Source: Salinicoccus sp. Bachu38
GTDB taxonomy: Bacteria; Bacillota; Bacilli; Staphylococcales; Salinicoccaceae
Reading direction: 5' to 3'
NCBI RefSeq assembly: GCF_038561955.2
Contig: NZ_CP138333.2
Location: 62,001-126,000, forward strand
DNA: 64,000 bases
Shown: positions 18,389 to 27,241 of the stretch, piece after piece
Layout: each line of letters begins with the position of its first letter
Position numbering within the stretch: position 1 is the stretch's first letter
Translations under genes and position numbers: made by a program
The notes under the pieces: model-generated
The model's database searches: none
The model's input: the letters and a program-made list of their open reading frames with translations, nothing else
What the model was told of the DNA's origin: nothing

Positions 18389-19888
18389 CTATTTCCCGCT
18401 TCTTTCTCTGTCTGCAATCATTGCCCCAACCTGCTGGCCGCTTAACGTGACCATCGGCATGCCGCCCCCGGGGTTGACTGTGCCGCCCACGAAGTAGAGG
18501 TTATCAATATGCTTTGCTTTTTTGGGATGTTTGAAGCCCTTGTTCTTTTTACGGTCGGAGACGGTGCCATAAATCGCCCCGTGGTCTGAAAAATAAAGGG
18601 ATTCGATATCGTGGGGAGTGAGCATATATTCAGAGACGATATGCTCACGCAAACCGACAAGTCCCATATTCTCAAGCTTATCAAGTACAGTCTCCCTGAA
18701 GGCCAGGTAGTCCGTCTTGGTATATTCCTTACCCTGCAAAGGCGGGATATGGGGAAGTATCTTCAGGTTTTCGTGCCCGGGCGGGGCCTGGCTGGAATCT
18801 GTCTTGTTCGTATTGACCAGATAGATGGTCGGATCTGATGGCAGCACCTTCTCATCAAATACTTCCCTGTAGTTCTGCTTCGAATCTTTCGAAAAGAAGA
18901 AGCTATGATGACCAAGCTGGGGATAGGTGCGGTCGACACCAATGTGCAGTACGAGGCCGGAACTTGCCGGCTCGAACCTGTCTTCGAGTTTCTTCAAATT
19001 CTGAGGAGGATAATCCAGCACATGGCGATAGAACGGCAATACTTCCATGTTGGAGACGATATAGTCGGCACTTCTCCTACTGCCGTCTGCTAAAACGATA
19101 TGCTGGATGCGCCCGGTACCCTCCGTCACTACAGTCTTAATCGATTGGCTGATATGTACATCGACGCCGATATCGCATGCCAGTTGCGCAATCCCTGCGG
19201 CGAGTTTATGCAGGCCGCCTTTGACATACCATACGCCCGTTTCATGCTGCATGTGGGCCATCATATTCAGGACAGCCGGTGCCCGATAGGCACTTGAGCC
19301 GACGTATTTGATGAAATAGCCCAACATATCCCGCATGTGCGGATGGCTGACACGTCTATTGATCCCCTGCTGCATGGTGGAGAAATAGTCGAAGCCACGC
19401 AGGGCGGTGAGCGGTCCATGGAACCCTATGATGGAGCGGACATCATCAAAGCCTTTTTCAAAGTAGCCAGGTAGGGTCAGATGGTCAATCTTTCCGGCGT
19501 AGGATAGAAACTTGCGGTATTCTGCCATATCCCTCCCGGACAATTGGGGGTTCTCCCGGGCCATCCTGTCAAGGTCGCCATAGAGGTCTATGTGGGTGCC
19601 GTCAGTGAAGAAGGCACGCCATTGAAGCGGCACCTCCCCGATTTCGACATAGTCATCCATATTCTTTCCGCTTCTTGAAAAAAGGCGTTCGAAAATATAC
19701 GGCATGGTCAGGAGGGATGGCCCCAGATCGAACCCGAATCCATCCTGTTCATGGCGATTCAACTTGCCACCAAGGTGGTCGTTCTTCTCGTATAGGCTGA
19801 CATCGAAACCTTCCTGTTTCAATGTGATTGCTGCAGATAGACCGCCCAGTCCACCCCCGATGACCAGAACTGTCCTTTTTTTGGACAT
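18389..19888 (-). CDS. crtP: 4,4'-diaponeurosporene oxygenase
   Basis: A 499-residue flavoprotein of the carotenoid desaturase/oxygenase family that oxidises a terminal methyl of 4,4'-diaponeurosporene. The N-terminal FAD dinucleotide motif VLVIGGGLGGLSAAI, the FDLGPSLLTMPYIFE segment and the C-terminal GGTVNPGGGMPMVTLSGQQV all match S. aureus CrtP rather than CrtN. The ribosome binding site is AGGGGGCAGGGG. It lies between crtM (15-base gap) and crtQ (one base) on the minus strand. Confidence 0.95.
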   Translation of the reverse strand: MSKKRTVLVIGGGLGGLSAAITLKQEGFDVSLYEKNDHLGGKLNRHEQDGFGFDLGPSLLTMPYIFERLFSRSGKNMDDYVEIGEVPLQWRAFFTDGTHIDLYGDLDRMARENPQLSGRDMAEYRKFLSYAGKIDHLTLPGYFEKGFDDVRSIIGFHGPLTALRGFDYFSTMQQGINRRVSHPHMRDMLGYFIKYVGSSAYRAPAVLNMMAHMQHETGVWYVKGGLHKLAAGIAQLACDIGVDVHISQSIKTVVTEGTGRIQHIVLADGSRRSADYIVSNMEVLPFYRHVLDYPPQNLKKLEDRFEPASSGLVLHIGVDRTYPQLGHHSFFFSKDSKQNYREVFDEKVLPSDPTIYLVNTNKTDSSQAPPGHENLKILPHIPPLQGKEYTKTDYLAFRETVLDKLENMGLVGLREHIVSEYMLTPHDIESLYFSDHGAIYGTVSDRKKNKGFKHPKKAKHIDNLYFVGGTVNPGGGMPMVTLSGQQVGAMIADRERSGK

Positions 19889-19903
19889 GCCCCTGCCCCC
19901 TTC

Positions 19904-20791
19904 TTATGCATCTTTGATATTTTTGAGAAACTGGCTTTCTTCATTCCTGATTTTCATTTTGCGTGTCATGGAAACAGCGTTGCGTTTTGAGAAACAGTCG
20001 TAGTTGCTGCTTCTCACTTCATTCAGAATTTCACGATAGACGGAGAGTGAGACCAGAAGTGGAAGCTGCGCCTCCTCCTTGTAATGGAGGATCTCTTTTC
20101 TGAAATCCTCATAGAGCACCTCCGCCTCTCTCGCCAGATGCTCCCAGGCGTCCATGAATGCCTGGTCGACTTTCCGTTCTTCAAGCTGCGCCACGGAACA
20201 GCCGTAATCATTGAGGATGGATGCGGGGATATAGACACGTCCATGTTCTCTCATATCCTCGCCGATATCCCGCAGGATATTGGTGATCTGCATGGCGATG
20301 CCGAGCTTTTCTGCATTCGCTTTCCGTTCCTGTGACAAATCATCGCTCAGGATTGGCAGAAGGAGCTTTCCTACCGACCCTGCAACATGGCTGCTGTAAT
20401 GGATCAGGTCGTCCATATCTTTCGGCTGTTCGAAATGGACATCCATTTCCTGCCCCCTGATTTGGGCATAGAGCATGGATTCATCGATATCATAACGGTC
20501 CACGACATCCCCGAGGGCACGCCACATTGGAGCTTGGGGCATATTCCCTGCAACGAATGCATCAAGTCCGTCTTCAAGCTGTCTGAGGTTGGCGATTCCA
20601 GTCTCCGCATCTTCTGCCTGGTCTATGGCATCATCTGCCATACGACAGAAGGCATAGACGGCATAAACTGCATTCGCATCCGTCTCAGGCAGAGTGGAAA
20701 AAGCATAATAGAAACTTTTGGAGTGCTGTCTGATTAAGGATTGGCATTGTCTATAATCACTTTCCAGCGAGGGGGTGTAATTTTTGGTCAT
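19904..20791 (-). CDS. crtM: Dehydrosqualene (4,4'-diapophytoene) synthase
   Basis: A 295-residue head-to-head prenyl synthase that condenses two farnesyl diphosphates to the C30 carotenoid precursor. Both aspartate-rich Mg2+-diphosphate sites are visible: DDAID at residues 53-57 and DIGED at 175-179, followed by GRVYIP. ATG 20791 follows AGGAGATACGAAT and is 14 bases after the crtN stop; a longer frame running back into crtN is an artefact. Confidence 0.96.
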   Translation of the reverse strand: MTKNYTPSLESDYRQCQSLIRQHSKSFYYAFSTLPETDANAVYAVYAFCRMADDAIDQAEDAETGIANLRQLEDGLDAFVAGNMPQAPMWRALGDVVDRYDIDESMLYAQIRGQEMDVHFEQPKDMDDLIHYSSHVAGSVGKLLLPILSDDLSQERKANAEKLGIAMQITNILRDIGEDMREHGRVYIPASILNDYGCSVAQLEERKVDQAFMDAWEHLAREAEVLYEDFRKEILHYKEEAQLPLLVSLSVYREILNEVRSSNYDCFSKRNAVSMTRKMKIRNEESQFLKNIKDA

Positions 20792-20805
20792 ATTCGTATC
20801 TCCTA

Positions 20806-22305
20806 TTAGTGATTTTCGTCCTTCAACAGCTCTCCAACGGCAATTTTGGAAGACAGAAGCACAATAGGCACACCAGCCCCGGGATGGGTGCTGCTGCCTG
20901 TAAAATAAAGGTTTTCGCAATGCGTCGCCTTGCTTTGCGGTCTCAAGTGGTTGCTCTGCACGAGCGTCGGACGGAGTCCAAATGTTGCGCCGTTATATGC
21001 ATTGAAGCGTCCTTCGAATTCCTGGGGCGTCATCATCGTTTCCGAAACGATCTCCTGTTCAAAGTTTTCCATGCCCGGCAGCATTCTGATCTTATGGATG
21101 ATCCTATCCCGATACATTCCAGACAATTCATCGGTCCATTCATATTTCATCGTGGCCGTGTCGGATACAGGCATCAGAATATATAGGCCATCCTTGCCTT
21201 CAGGCGCAAGGGATGCATCAATCTTGGAAGCGATATACATATAGAGGGAAGGATCTTCTAGCATCTCACCGTCAAAAATCTGGTTGATATTCGTGTCCAG
21301 GTCTTCCGAAAACACGAAATTGTGGACATTATCGATTTCAGGATACTTTCTGTCCATCCCGAGATAGAGGACGAAACATGAGCAGGAATAGTCCATCCGG
21401 TCGACTTTCTCATCCTGGTACCTTCCCTTATGCTCCGGTTCCCTGACCAGGCTTTTCATTGCATATGGGAAATCTGCATTGCACATGACATAGTCTGACG
21501 GAATGAAAGTGCCTTCCGATGATACGCCAACGGCCTTTTTATTTTCTATGACGATGTGATCTACACTGGTCTCATATTCGATGCTGCCACCCATTTCCAT
21601 GAACATGCGTTCCATGCCGGAAGCCATCGTACGCATGCCGCCTTTGATGAACCAGACACCATAGAGGAATTCTATCATTGGAATGATCGTGTAGAGCGAA
21701 GGTCCCTTGAAGGGGGAGATGCCGATGTAAAGGGTCTGGAAACTGATCATCTGTCTCATGCGCTTGTCTTTAATATATTTCTTCATCAGATTCTCAGCGT
21801 TGTTCAATGTTCTAAGCTTTATGCCCTGTCCAATCATGAAAGGATTGTAGAAGTCCTTTTTGTTTCTGAATGGACGTTGCAGAAAATGCTTTTTGGCGAT
21901 ATTGAACCGATGATAGAGGTCGCTCAGATATCTCATGAACCCTTCGGCATCCTCATCACTGATCTCCTCGAACATTTCTATGTTCTTCACAAGATCATTG
22001 GTCACCTGGTACTGCTTCCGGCCATTATCAAAATACCCGCTGTACATGGGATCGAGCCGCTGCATGGGAATGTAGTCTTCCGGATTCCGTCCGGCAAGCT
22101 CGAAGACTTCTCTGTACAGTTCCGGCATCATGACGATGGTCGGCCCGAGGTCGAATTTATAGCCGTCGACATCGATGCGGTTCATCTTGCCCCCGGGTGT
22201 GGATTCCTTTTCCAATATTTTGACTTCAAAGCCCTCATGCTGAAGCCGGATTGCACTTGCCAGGCCGGCAACCCCCGCCCCGATGATCGTAATCTTTTTT
22301 GTCAT
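20806..22305 (-). CDS. crtN: 4,4'-diapophytoene desaturase
   Basis: A 499-residue FAD-dependent desaturase that turns 4,4'-diapophytoene into the yellow diaponeurosporene. The N-terminal motif ITIIGAGVAGLASAIRL binds FAD; FDLGPTIVMMPELYREVF and the C-terminal TGSSTHPGAGVPIVLLSSKI are family hallmarks and match CrtN, not CrtP. ATG 22305 has GAGGAA upstream, eleven bases after the fni stop. The tight spacing puts it in the same transcript as fni and crtM. Confidence 0.96.
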   Translation of the reverse strand: MTKKITIIGAGVAGLASAIRLQHEGFEVKILEKESTPGGKMNRIDVDGYKFDLGPTIVMMPELYREVFELAGRNPEDYIPMQRLDPMYSGYFDNGRKQYQVTNDLVKNIEMFEEISDEDAEGFMRYLSDLYHRFNIAKKHFLQRPFRNKKDFYNPFMIGQGIKLRTLNNAENLMKKYIKDKRMRQMISFQTLYIGISPFKGPSLYTIIPMIEFLYGVWFIKGGMRTMASGMERMFMEMGGSIEYETSVDHIVIENKKAVGVSSEGTFIPSDYVMCNADFPYAMKSLVREPEHKGRYQDEKVDRMDYSCSCFVLYLGMDRKYPEIDNVHNFVFSEDLDTNINQIFDGEMLEDPSLYMYIASKIDASLAPEGKDGLYILMPVSDTATMKYEWTDELSGMYRDRIIHKIRMLPGMENFEQEIVSETMMTPQEFEGRFNAYNGATFGLRPTLVQSNHLRPQSKATHCENLYFTGSSTHPGAGVPIVLLSSKIAVGELLKDENH

Positions 22306-22316
22306 TTTCTGATTCC

Positions 22317-23366
22317 TCACTTATCCAGCGCGCGCTGTCTCTGCCATGAAATGACTTCAGGGCTCAGGACGAGGGGGCGGCTGGTAATTTCTTCGATATC
22401 TTTTGCATCGATCAAGATGGAAATCTTGCGCATCTGATGGTGGAACTGTTCCACATGGTCGATGGCGGCTTCGACGCCATGGTGCTCCACCTGCTCCAGC
22501 ATCAGTCTGGACATGCCCACGGCTTTCGCCCCGAGAGCCAGGCACTTCATGGCATCGAGTGGTGTTTTGATGCCGCCACTTGCCAATATATGCATATCCC
22601 CGCCGAAGGGTTGGGCTTCAAGGAGGGAGATGGCTGTGGAGAGTCCCCAGCTGCTCAGGTAGGCCATATCCTTGTTTTCACGACGGAGATTTTCTATGGA
22701 AGCGAAATTGGTGCCGCCCTTGCCGCTGACATCTGCATATTGGACACCGATATCTTTCAGAGTCTGCAATGTTTCCCTGCTCATGCCGAACCCCACTTCC
22801 TTGATGATCACCGGAACATCCACATGTCTGACGATGTTCTCTATATTGCCACGCCATGATTTGAAATTGCGGTCCCCCTCGGGCATGATGAGCTCCTGCG
22901 GGGCATTGATATGTATCTGGAGCGCATCTGCACGGAGCATGTCCACGGCCCGTTTCGCACCGTCGAGGGAAATGTCTGCCCCCACATTCGCAAAAATGAT
23001 GCCGTCCGGATACCTGGTGCGGACGATTGTAAATGAATCCGACAGCTCAGGATGCTTCAGTGCTGCATGCATGGAACCGACCGCCATGGGTACGCCTGTC
23101 GCCTGGGCCACTTCGGCCAGCTTCCCGTTGATTTCCCGTGTCCATTCACTCCCCCCGGTCATTGCATTGATGTACAAAGGCCGCGGAAGCGCAAAAGGAC
23201 CGAAACGGGTGGAAAGGTCCACATCCTCCATATTGACAGAAGGGATGGACTGATGTACGAAATGGACATTATCGAAGTCGGAAAAGGCTGTTTGTGAAGC
23301 CTGTTCAAGGGCATGTCTGACGTGCTCATTTTTCCGTCGGCTTCTTGGATCTGTTTCCCTGTTCAT
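22317..23366 (-). CDS. fni: Type 2 isopentenyl-diphosphate delta-isomerase
   Basis: A 349-residue FMN-dependent enzyme that interconverts IPP and DMAPP, supplying the allylic starter for farnesyl diphosphate. Visible family segments are RRKNEHVRHAL, INAMTGG, HINAPQELIMPEGDRNF, VIIKEVGFG, VSGKGGTNF and ASGGIKTPLDAMKCLALGA. ATG 23366 follows AGAGGAGACAGGG and overlaps the crtO stop codon by four bases (ATGA). In S. aureus this gene is not part of the crt operon, so its insertion between crtO and crtN is a distinctive feature here. Confidence 0.95.
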   Translation of the reverse strand: MNRETDPRSRRKNEHVRHALEQASQTAFSDFDNVHFVHQSIPSVNMEDVDLSTRFGPFALPRPLYINAMTGGSEWTREINGKLAEVAQATGVPMAVGSMHAALKHPELSDSFTIVRTRYPDGIIFANVGADISLDGAKRAVDMLRADALQIHINAPQELIMPEGDRNFKSWRGNIENIVRHVDVPVIIKEVGFGMSRETLQTLKDIGVQYADVSGKGGTNFASIENLRRENKDMAYLSSWGLSTAISLLEAQPFGGDMHILASGGIKTPLDAMKCLALGAKAVGMSRLMLEQVEHHGVEAAIDHVEQFHHQMRKISILIDAKDIEEITSRPLVLSPEVISWQRQRALDK

Positions 23367-23872
23367 TCCCTGTCTCCTCTCTTTTTGGCTCTTTCTGATT
23401 TTAACTGATGCAGCCGGGGACGATTGTAGCGTTGGGCAATAATGAAGGGGACATTGCTGGAAAGGGCATAAAGAATGTGGATTACCCTTGCGGATTTCGG
23501 ATTCCACAGGAAGAACATGGGGACGGGCAGCATGGACACTCAATGGGTCAGTTCCGCCCGGTTTGTTTCGTCAATATAGGTGAGGATGGTTTCCGGGTCG
23601 GTGCGGCCCATCGCGGACTGGTCGAAACTCTCCGGCACGATGATTGTACTTTCAGGCAGTCGGCCCTTCCATTTCTTAATATTGAAAAGCCGGTCCCAAA
23701 GCGCCCCCTCCTGTTCGAAAGGATAGCTTCTGTAGAGGGAAGCAAAACGGTTTATTCTTTGAGTATCCAGTTTCAGCATGTAATTTGAAATGATCAGATG
23801 TACAGCCAGCCATACAAGGGCATTGATCACAAAAAGTGCAAAAAGGGATGGTACTTTCAATTTTTTAGCCAT
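23363..23872 (-). pseudogene. crtO: crtO, glycosyl-4,4'-diaponeurosporenoate acyltransferase, interrupted by in-frame TGA
   Basis: CrtO attaches the fatty acid in the last step of staphyloxanthin synthesis. Codons 1-110 encode an N-terminal membrane helix, then FEQEGALWDRLFNIKKWK and DETNRAELTH, all aligning with S. aureus CrtO. Codon 111 is TGA (23542..23540), where the S. aureus protein has Trp (AELIHW). Beyond the TGA the same frame stays open for 58 codons and still matches CrtO, with a second hydrophobic segment, NVPFIIAQRYNRPRL and a basic C-terminus, ending in a TGA that overlaps the fni start (ATGA). A single TGG-to-TGA change explains this. It may be a true nonsense mutation, a sequencing error, or a read-through stop. 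The gene heads the operon. Confidence 0.88.
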
Positions 23873-23949
23873 GGCACCTCATTGCTGGACACTAATATTC
23901 ATTCCAATGCAGTGGAAAGGAATGTTACATAAGGTCATTTGGTTGTATA

Positions 23950-23983
23950 CCATTATCAGTGATAATGGTGTGATTTGTAAAAT
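23950..23983 (-). promoter_or_regulatory. Promoter of the crt operon with overlapping 19-bp palindrome
   Basis: On the minus strand TTTACA, an 18-base spacer and GATAAT make a plausible sigma-A promoter about 80 bases before crtO. The -10 box lies inside the perfect palindrome CCATTATCAGTGATAATGG (23950-23968). Its core TATCAGTGATA is the same as that of the classical tetracycline operator, so a TetR-family repressor is a reasonable guess. No sigma-B type promoter, the form that drives crt in S. aureus, was recognised. Confidence 0.6.
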
Positions 23984-24009
23984 GATAAGGGGCCAAATGA
24001 ATGGTATAT

Positions 24010-24040
24010 AAAAAGCACCGGACGGCTGTCCGGTGCTTTT
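24010..24040. terminator. Terminator after the BCCT transporter gene
   Basis: AAAAGCACCGGAC and GTCCGGTGCTTTT form a perfect hairpin with T runs on both sides; it ends the BCCT transcript and isolates the crt promoter. Confidence 0.9.
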
Positions 24041-24048
24041 TGAGGAAA

Positions 24049-25668
24049 CTATTGATTCTGATTGTCTGCTTCCTGTTCGGCTTTTATTTCTTCTGCACGT
24101 TCACGCTTGGATTTCTCTATATAGTCCTTCATGCGCTGCCTGTTCGGTGTAATGGAAAGTCCGAGGTACTTGCGTTCTTCATTTGCATCCTTATAGAAGG
24201 ACACCATCATCGAAATGATGATGAAGCTGAACGGGAAGGCTGAGATGATGGCTGCCGACTGCAATGCTGCAAGCCCTGTATCTCCACCTGATAGCAATAG
24301 TACGAAGGCGATGGAAGACAATGCGATACCCCAGACAACCTTGATTTTGTTGGAAGGCTGCAGGGATCCGAATGCGGTCTGCATGCCGAGTACATACGTA
24401 GCCGAATCGGCGGAGGTTACAAAGAATGACGAAACGAGCAGCAATGCGATGACTGACAGAATCATGCTCATCGGCAGTTCATTGAATATGCCGAACAGCA
24501 TCGTTTCAGCATTCATATCAAAGATGGCTGGTACAGTCTTTCCGATTTCAATACCTGTAACACCAAACACACTGAACCACACGATGCTGACAAGTGTCGG
24601 GACGAGGAGTACTGCCAGGACGAATTCACGTACTGAACGCCCACGGGATACTCTCGCTATGAATATGCCGACGAACGGGCTCCAGCTCATCCACCAGCCC
24701 CAGTAGTAGATGGTCCAGACCTCGAGCCACTCGCTTTTCTGCTGATTCAGAGGTGCAACGTCAAGGCTGTTGTAAAGAAACGTATCGAGCATGGCACCTG
24801 TGGATGTATTCATCATATTGAGAATCATCATTGTTGGACCGAGAATGAGTACAGCAATCAGAAGAATGCCTGCAAGTCCCATATTCAGGTTACTCAAGTA
24901 CTGGATTCCCTTGCTTAGCCCGCTCCACGCACTGATCAGGAACAGGAATGTAACGACTGCTATGATGATTCCTTGGACTACGATGTTGATTGGTACACCA
25001 AACAGGTAGTTTAGCCCACCGTTAATCTGCAGTGTGCCGACACCAAGGGATACGGCGACACCGATGATGGTCGCAAACACGGAAAGTACATCGACTGCGA
25101 TGCCGATCGGACCGTCGACACGATCACCGAGTATCGGTCTCAGTGTTTTGGACAGAAGCCCGACTTCACCCTTCCTGAACTGTGAATAGGCGAGAGCCAG
25201 CGCCACGACGCCGTACATTGCCCATGCATGGAAGCCGTAGTGGAAGAAAGTCGAGCGCAACGCTTCCACCATGGCAGCGTCCGTTTCAGGGTCAGCCGTC
25301 GGTGGCCCCATATAGTGCTGGATCGGTTCAGCTGCACCGTAGAATACGAGGCCGATACCCATCCCGGCACTGAACAGCATGGCAAGCCATGATATGGTCC
25401 GGAATTCCGGCTTGTGGTAGGGTTTGCCGAGTTTCAACTTGCCGATTGGGCTGAAAACAAGGAAGATACAGAAGAACACCATCAATGTGGTGATAATCAG
25501 GTAGTACCAGCCGAAGTATTCAATGACCCATGACCCGACGTTGCCAGTGACCTGGCCAAACCGATCCGGGAAAATGGCACCCAGTATCACCATGATGCCC
25601 ACGATTATGGAGGCATAGATGAAGACTTTGGATAGTTTTCTACCGCTAGGTTGTGTAGAGTTTTCCAT
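24049..25668 (-). CDS. BCCT family glycine betaine/choline transporter (OpuD-like)
   Basis: A 539-residue sodium-coupled osmolyte importer with twelve membrane segments. The glycine-rich ion site SAGMGIGLVFYGAAEP and the aromatic betaine-binding segment YYWGWWMSWSPFVGIFIARVSRGR identify the BCCT family. A charged cytoplasmic C-terminus (about 60 residues, ending EEIKAEQEADNQNQ) is where osmotic sensing is placed in related carriers. ATG 25668 has AAAGGAGG upstream; an extension to 25836 has no site and would add an unlikely hydrophobic leader. Confidence 0.93.
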   Translation of the reverse strand: MENSTQPSGRKLSKVFIYASIIVGIMVILGAIFPDRFGQVTGNVGSWVIEYFGWYYLIITTLMVFFCIFLVFSPIGKLKLGKPYHKPEFRTISWLAMLFSAGMGIGLVFYGAAEPIQHYMGPPTADPETDAAMVEALRSTFFHYGFHAWAMYGVVALALAYSQFRKGEVGLLSKTLRPILGDRVDGPIGIAVDVLSVFATIIGVAVSLGVGTLQINGGLNYLFGVPINIVVQGIIIAVVTFLFLISAWSGLSKGIQYLSNLNMGLAGILLIAVLILGPTMMILNMMNTSTGAMLDTFLYNSLDVAPLNQQKSEWLEVWTIYYWGWWMSWSPFVGIFIARVSRGRSVREFVLAVLLVPTLVSIVWFSVFGVTGIEIGKTVPAIFDMNAETMLFGIFNELPMSMILSVIALLLVSSFFVTSADSATYVLGMQTAFGSLQPSNKIKVVWGIALSSIAFVLLLSGGDTGLAALQSAAIISAFPFSFIIISMMVSFYKDANEERKYLGLSITPNRQRMKDYIEKSKRERAEEIKAEQEADNQNQ

Positions 25669-25916
25669 TGGACAAAAGTCCTCCTTTGATCTGCATATTT
25701 GTATAATAAGTATCAGTAACAATCCCAGTGTAAAAAGTGATTTTAAGCACAACGCTATATATAATAACAAATTAATAAGGTGATTACAACTTCGTTTATG
25801 ATTAGTCCGTCTGTCCGACCTTCCATGAGTCGACATCGTTTACATGGATTGAGGGCCGTGGTAACATCTTTTGGCATAAATGTACGTGGAATCTTGAAGC
25901 CAGAGGAGAGGATGAT
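25669..25916. other. Divergent intergenic region between BCCT and MFS genes
   Basis: About 250 bases carrying two outward promoters by position. On the minus side ATTATACAAATATG precedes the BCCT ribosome site. No clear operator, riboswitch or small gene was recognised. Confidence 0.4.
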
Positions 25917-27152
25917 ATGAAACAGCCAAAAATAGGCATACAAAGCAATCTACCACAATTCATACTCCTCGTGGTGACAAATCTTTTTGTCGGCTCCATG
26001 GTGGGGATAGAAAGGACAGTGATGCCCCTGCTTGGCGAAGAGCAGTTCGGGCTCGCTTCCACGAGTGCTGCGCTGAGCTTCATTATCAGCTTTGGTTTTT
26101 CCAAAGCAATCATCAATTATTTTGCCGGGGGTATTGCAGATAGATATGGACGGAAAAAAGTGCTGCTGGCAGGATGGGCCATCGGCCTATTTGTCCCTGT
26201 ACTGATCATATTTGCACATGCCTGGTGGGTGATCGTTGTGGCCAATGTCCTGCTCGGCATCAACCAGGGCCTTGCCTGGTCGATGACGGTGAATATGAAA
26301 ATCGATCTGTCCAAGGCTGACCAGAGGGGCACAGCAGTAGGACTGAATGAATTTGCAGGATATTCCGGGGTGGCCATTCTGGCGGCTGTATCAGGATACG
26401 TGGCCTCCACCTACTCATTACGGCCGGAGCCTTTCTATATCGGTATTGCGGTTGGCCTCATCGGTCTTTTCATGGCTTTGATCATAAAAGATACAGAAGG
26501 GCATCTGAAAGTGCAGATGGAGCAGTCGAGTGGAGAGAAGAATGACCTGTCGGCAAAAACGGTCTTCCAGAAGACCACGTGGCAGGACCGGAACCTCTCA
26601 ACTGCAAGCTTTGCAGGCATGTCCACCAACCTGAAGGACGGTATGGCATGGGGGCTCTTCCCCCTCTACTTCACGACTGTCGGCTTGAGTGTCAGCCAGA
26701 TCGGTACGATTGTAGCTGTATACCCTGCTGCGTGGGGTGTTTTCCAGCTCTTTACCGGGGTGTTGAGCGATAGACTGGGGCGGAAAAAGCTCATCACTTA
26801 CGGCATGTGGACGCAGGCTGCCGCGTTGTGGTTTATTCTGGCTGTAGAGAGCTATCCCCTTTGGATGACAGGCGCCATACTGCTTGGTATCGGGACGGCG
26901 ATGGTCTACCCGACACTGCAGGCGGCCATCAGTGATGTTGCCGCTCCGGGGTGGCGGGCTTCCTCCATGGGGGTATACCGGTTCTGGAGGGACAGCGGGT
27001 ATGCTTTTGGTGCACTGCTGGCAGGCATCATTGCAGACTTCATGGGTGTCACATGGGCAATCGGACTGGTGGCGATGATGCCATTCATCGCAGGTCTGAT
27101 GGCCCAGTTCCGCCTCGGGGAAACCCTGAAACTGAGTAATAGAAAACAGTAG
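25917..27152 (+). CDS. MFS transporter
   Basis: A 411-residue major facilitator protein with twelve membrane segments. The two inter-helix signature loops are GGIADRYGRKKV (between helices 2 and 3) and GVLSDRLGRKKL (helices 8 and 9). It lacks features tying it to a known substrate. The gene starts at ATG 25917 behind AGGAGAGG. The iron alcohol dehydrogenase gene follows after 89 bases on the same strand. Confidence 0.85.
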   Translation: MKQPKIGIQSNLPQFILLVVTNLFVGSMVGIERTVMPLLGEEQFGLASTSAALSFIISFGFSKAIINYFAGGIADRYGRKKVLLAGWAIGLFVPVLIIFAHAWWVIVVANVLLGINQGLAWSMTVNMKIDLSKADQRGTAVGLNEFAGYSGVAILAAVSGYVASTYSLRPEPFYIGIAVGLIGLFMALIIKDTEGHLKVQMEQSSGEKNDLSAKTVFQKTTWQDRNLSTASFAGMSTNLKDGMAWGLFPLYFTTVGLSVSQIGTIVAVYPAAWGVFQLFTGVLSDRLGRKKLITYGMWTQAAALWFILAVESYPLWMTGAILLGIGTAMVYPTLQAAISDVAAPGWRASSMGVYRFWRDSGYAFGALLAGIIADFMGVTWAIGLVAMMPFIAGLMAQFRLGETLKLSNRKQ

Positions 27153-27241
27153 CCAATCCTTGGATGGACTGGATGTTGAATGATATAACATATGAAATAT
27201 AGGGAAATGAAATGGCAATAAGCAACAGGAGGCGGAGGAAC

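Noticed and set aside
21556-22437. Plus-strand open frame opposite crtN and fni
   Set aside because: It spans two real minus-strand genes and their junction and shows no domain.
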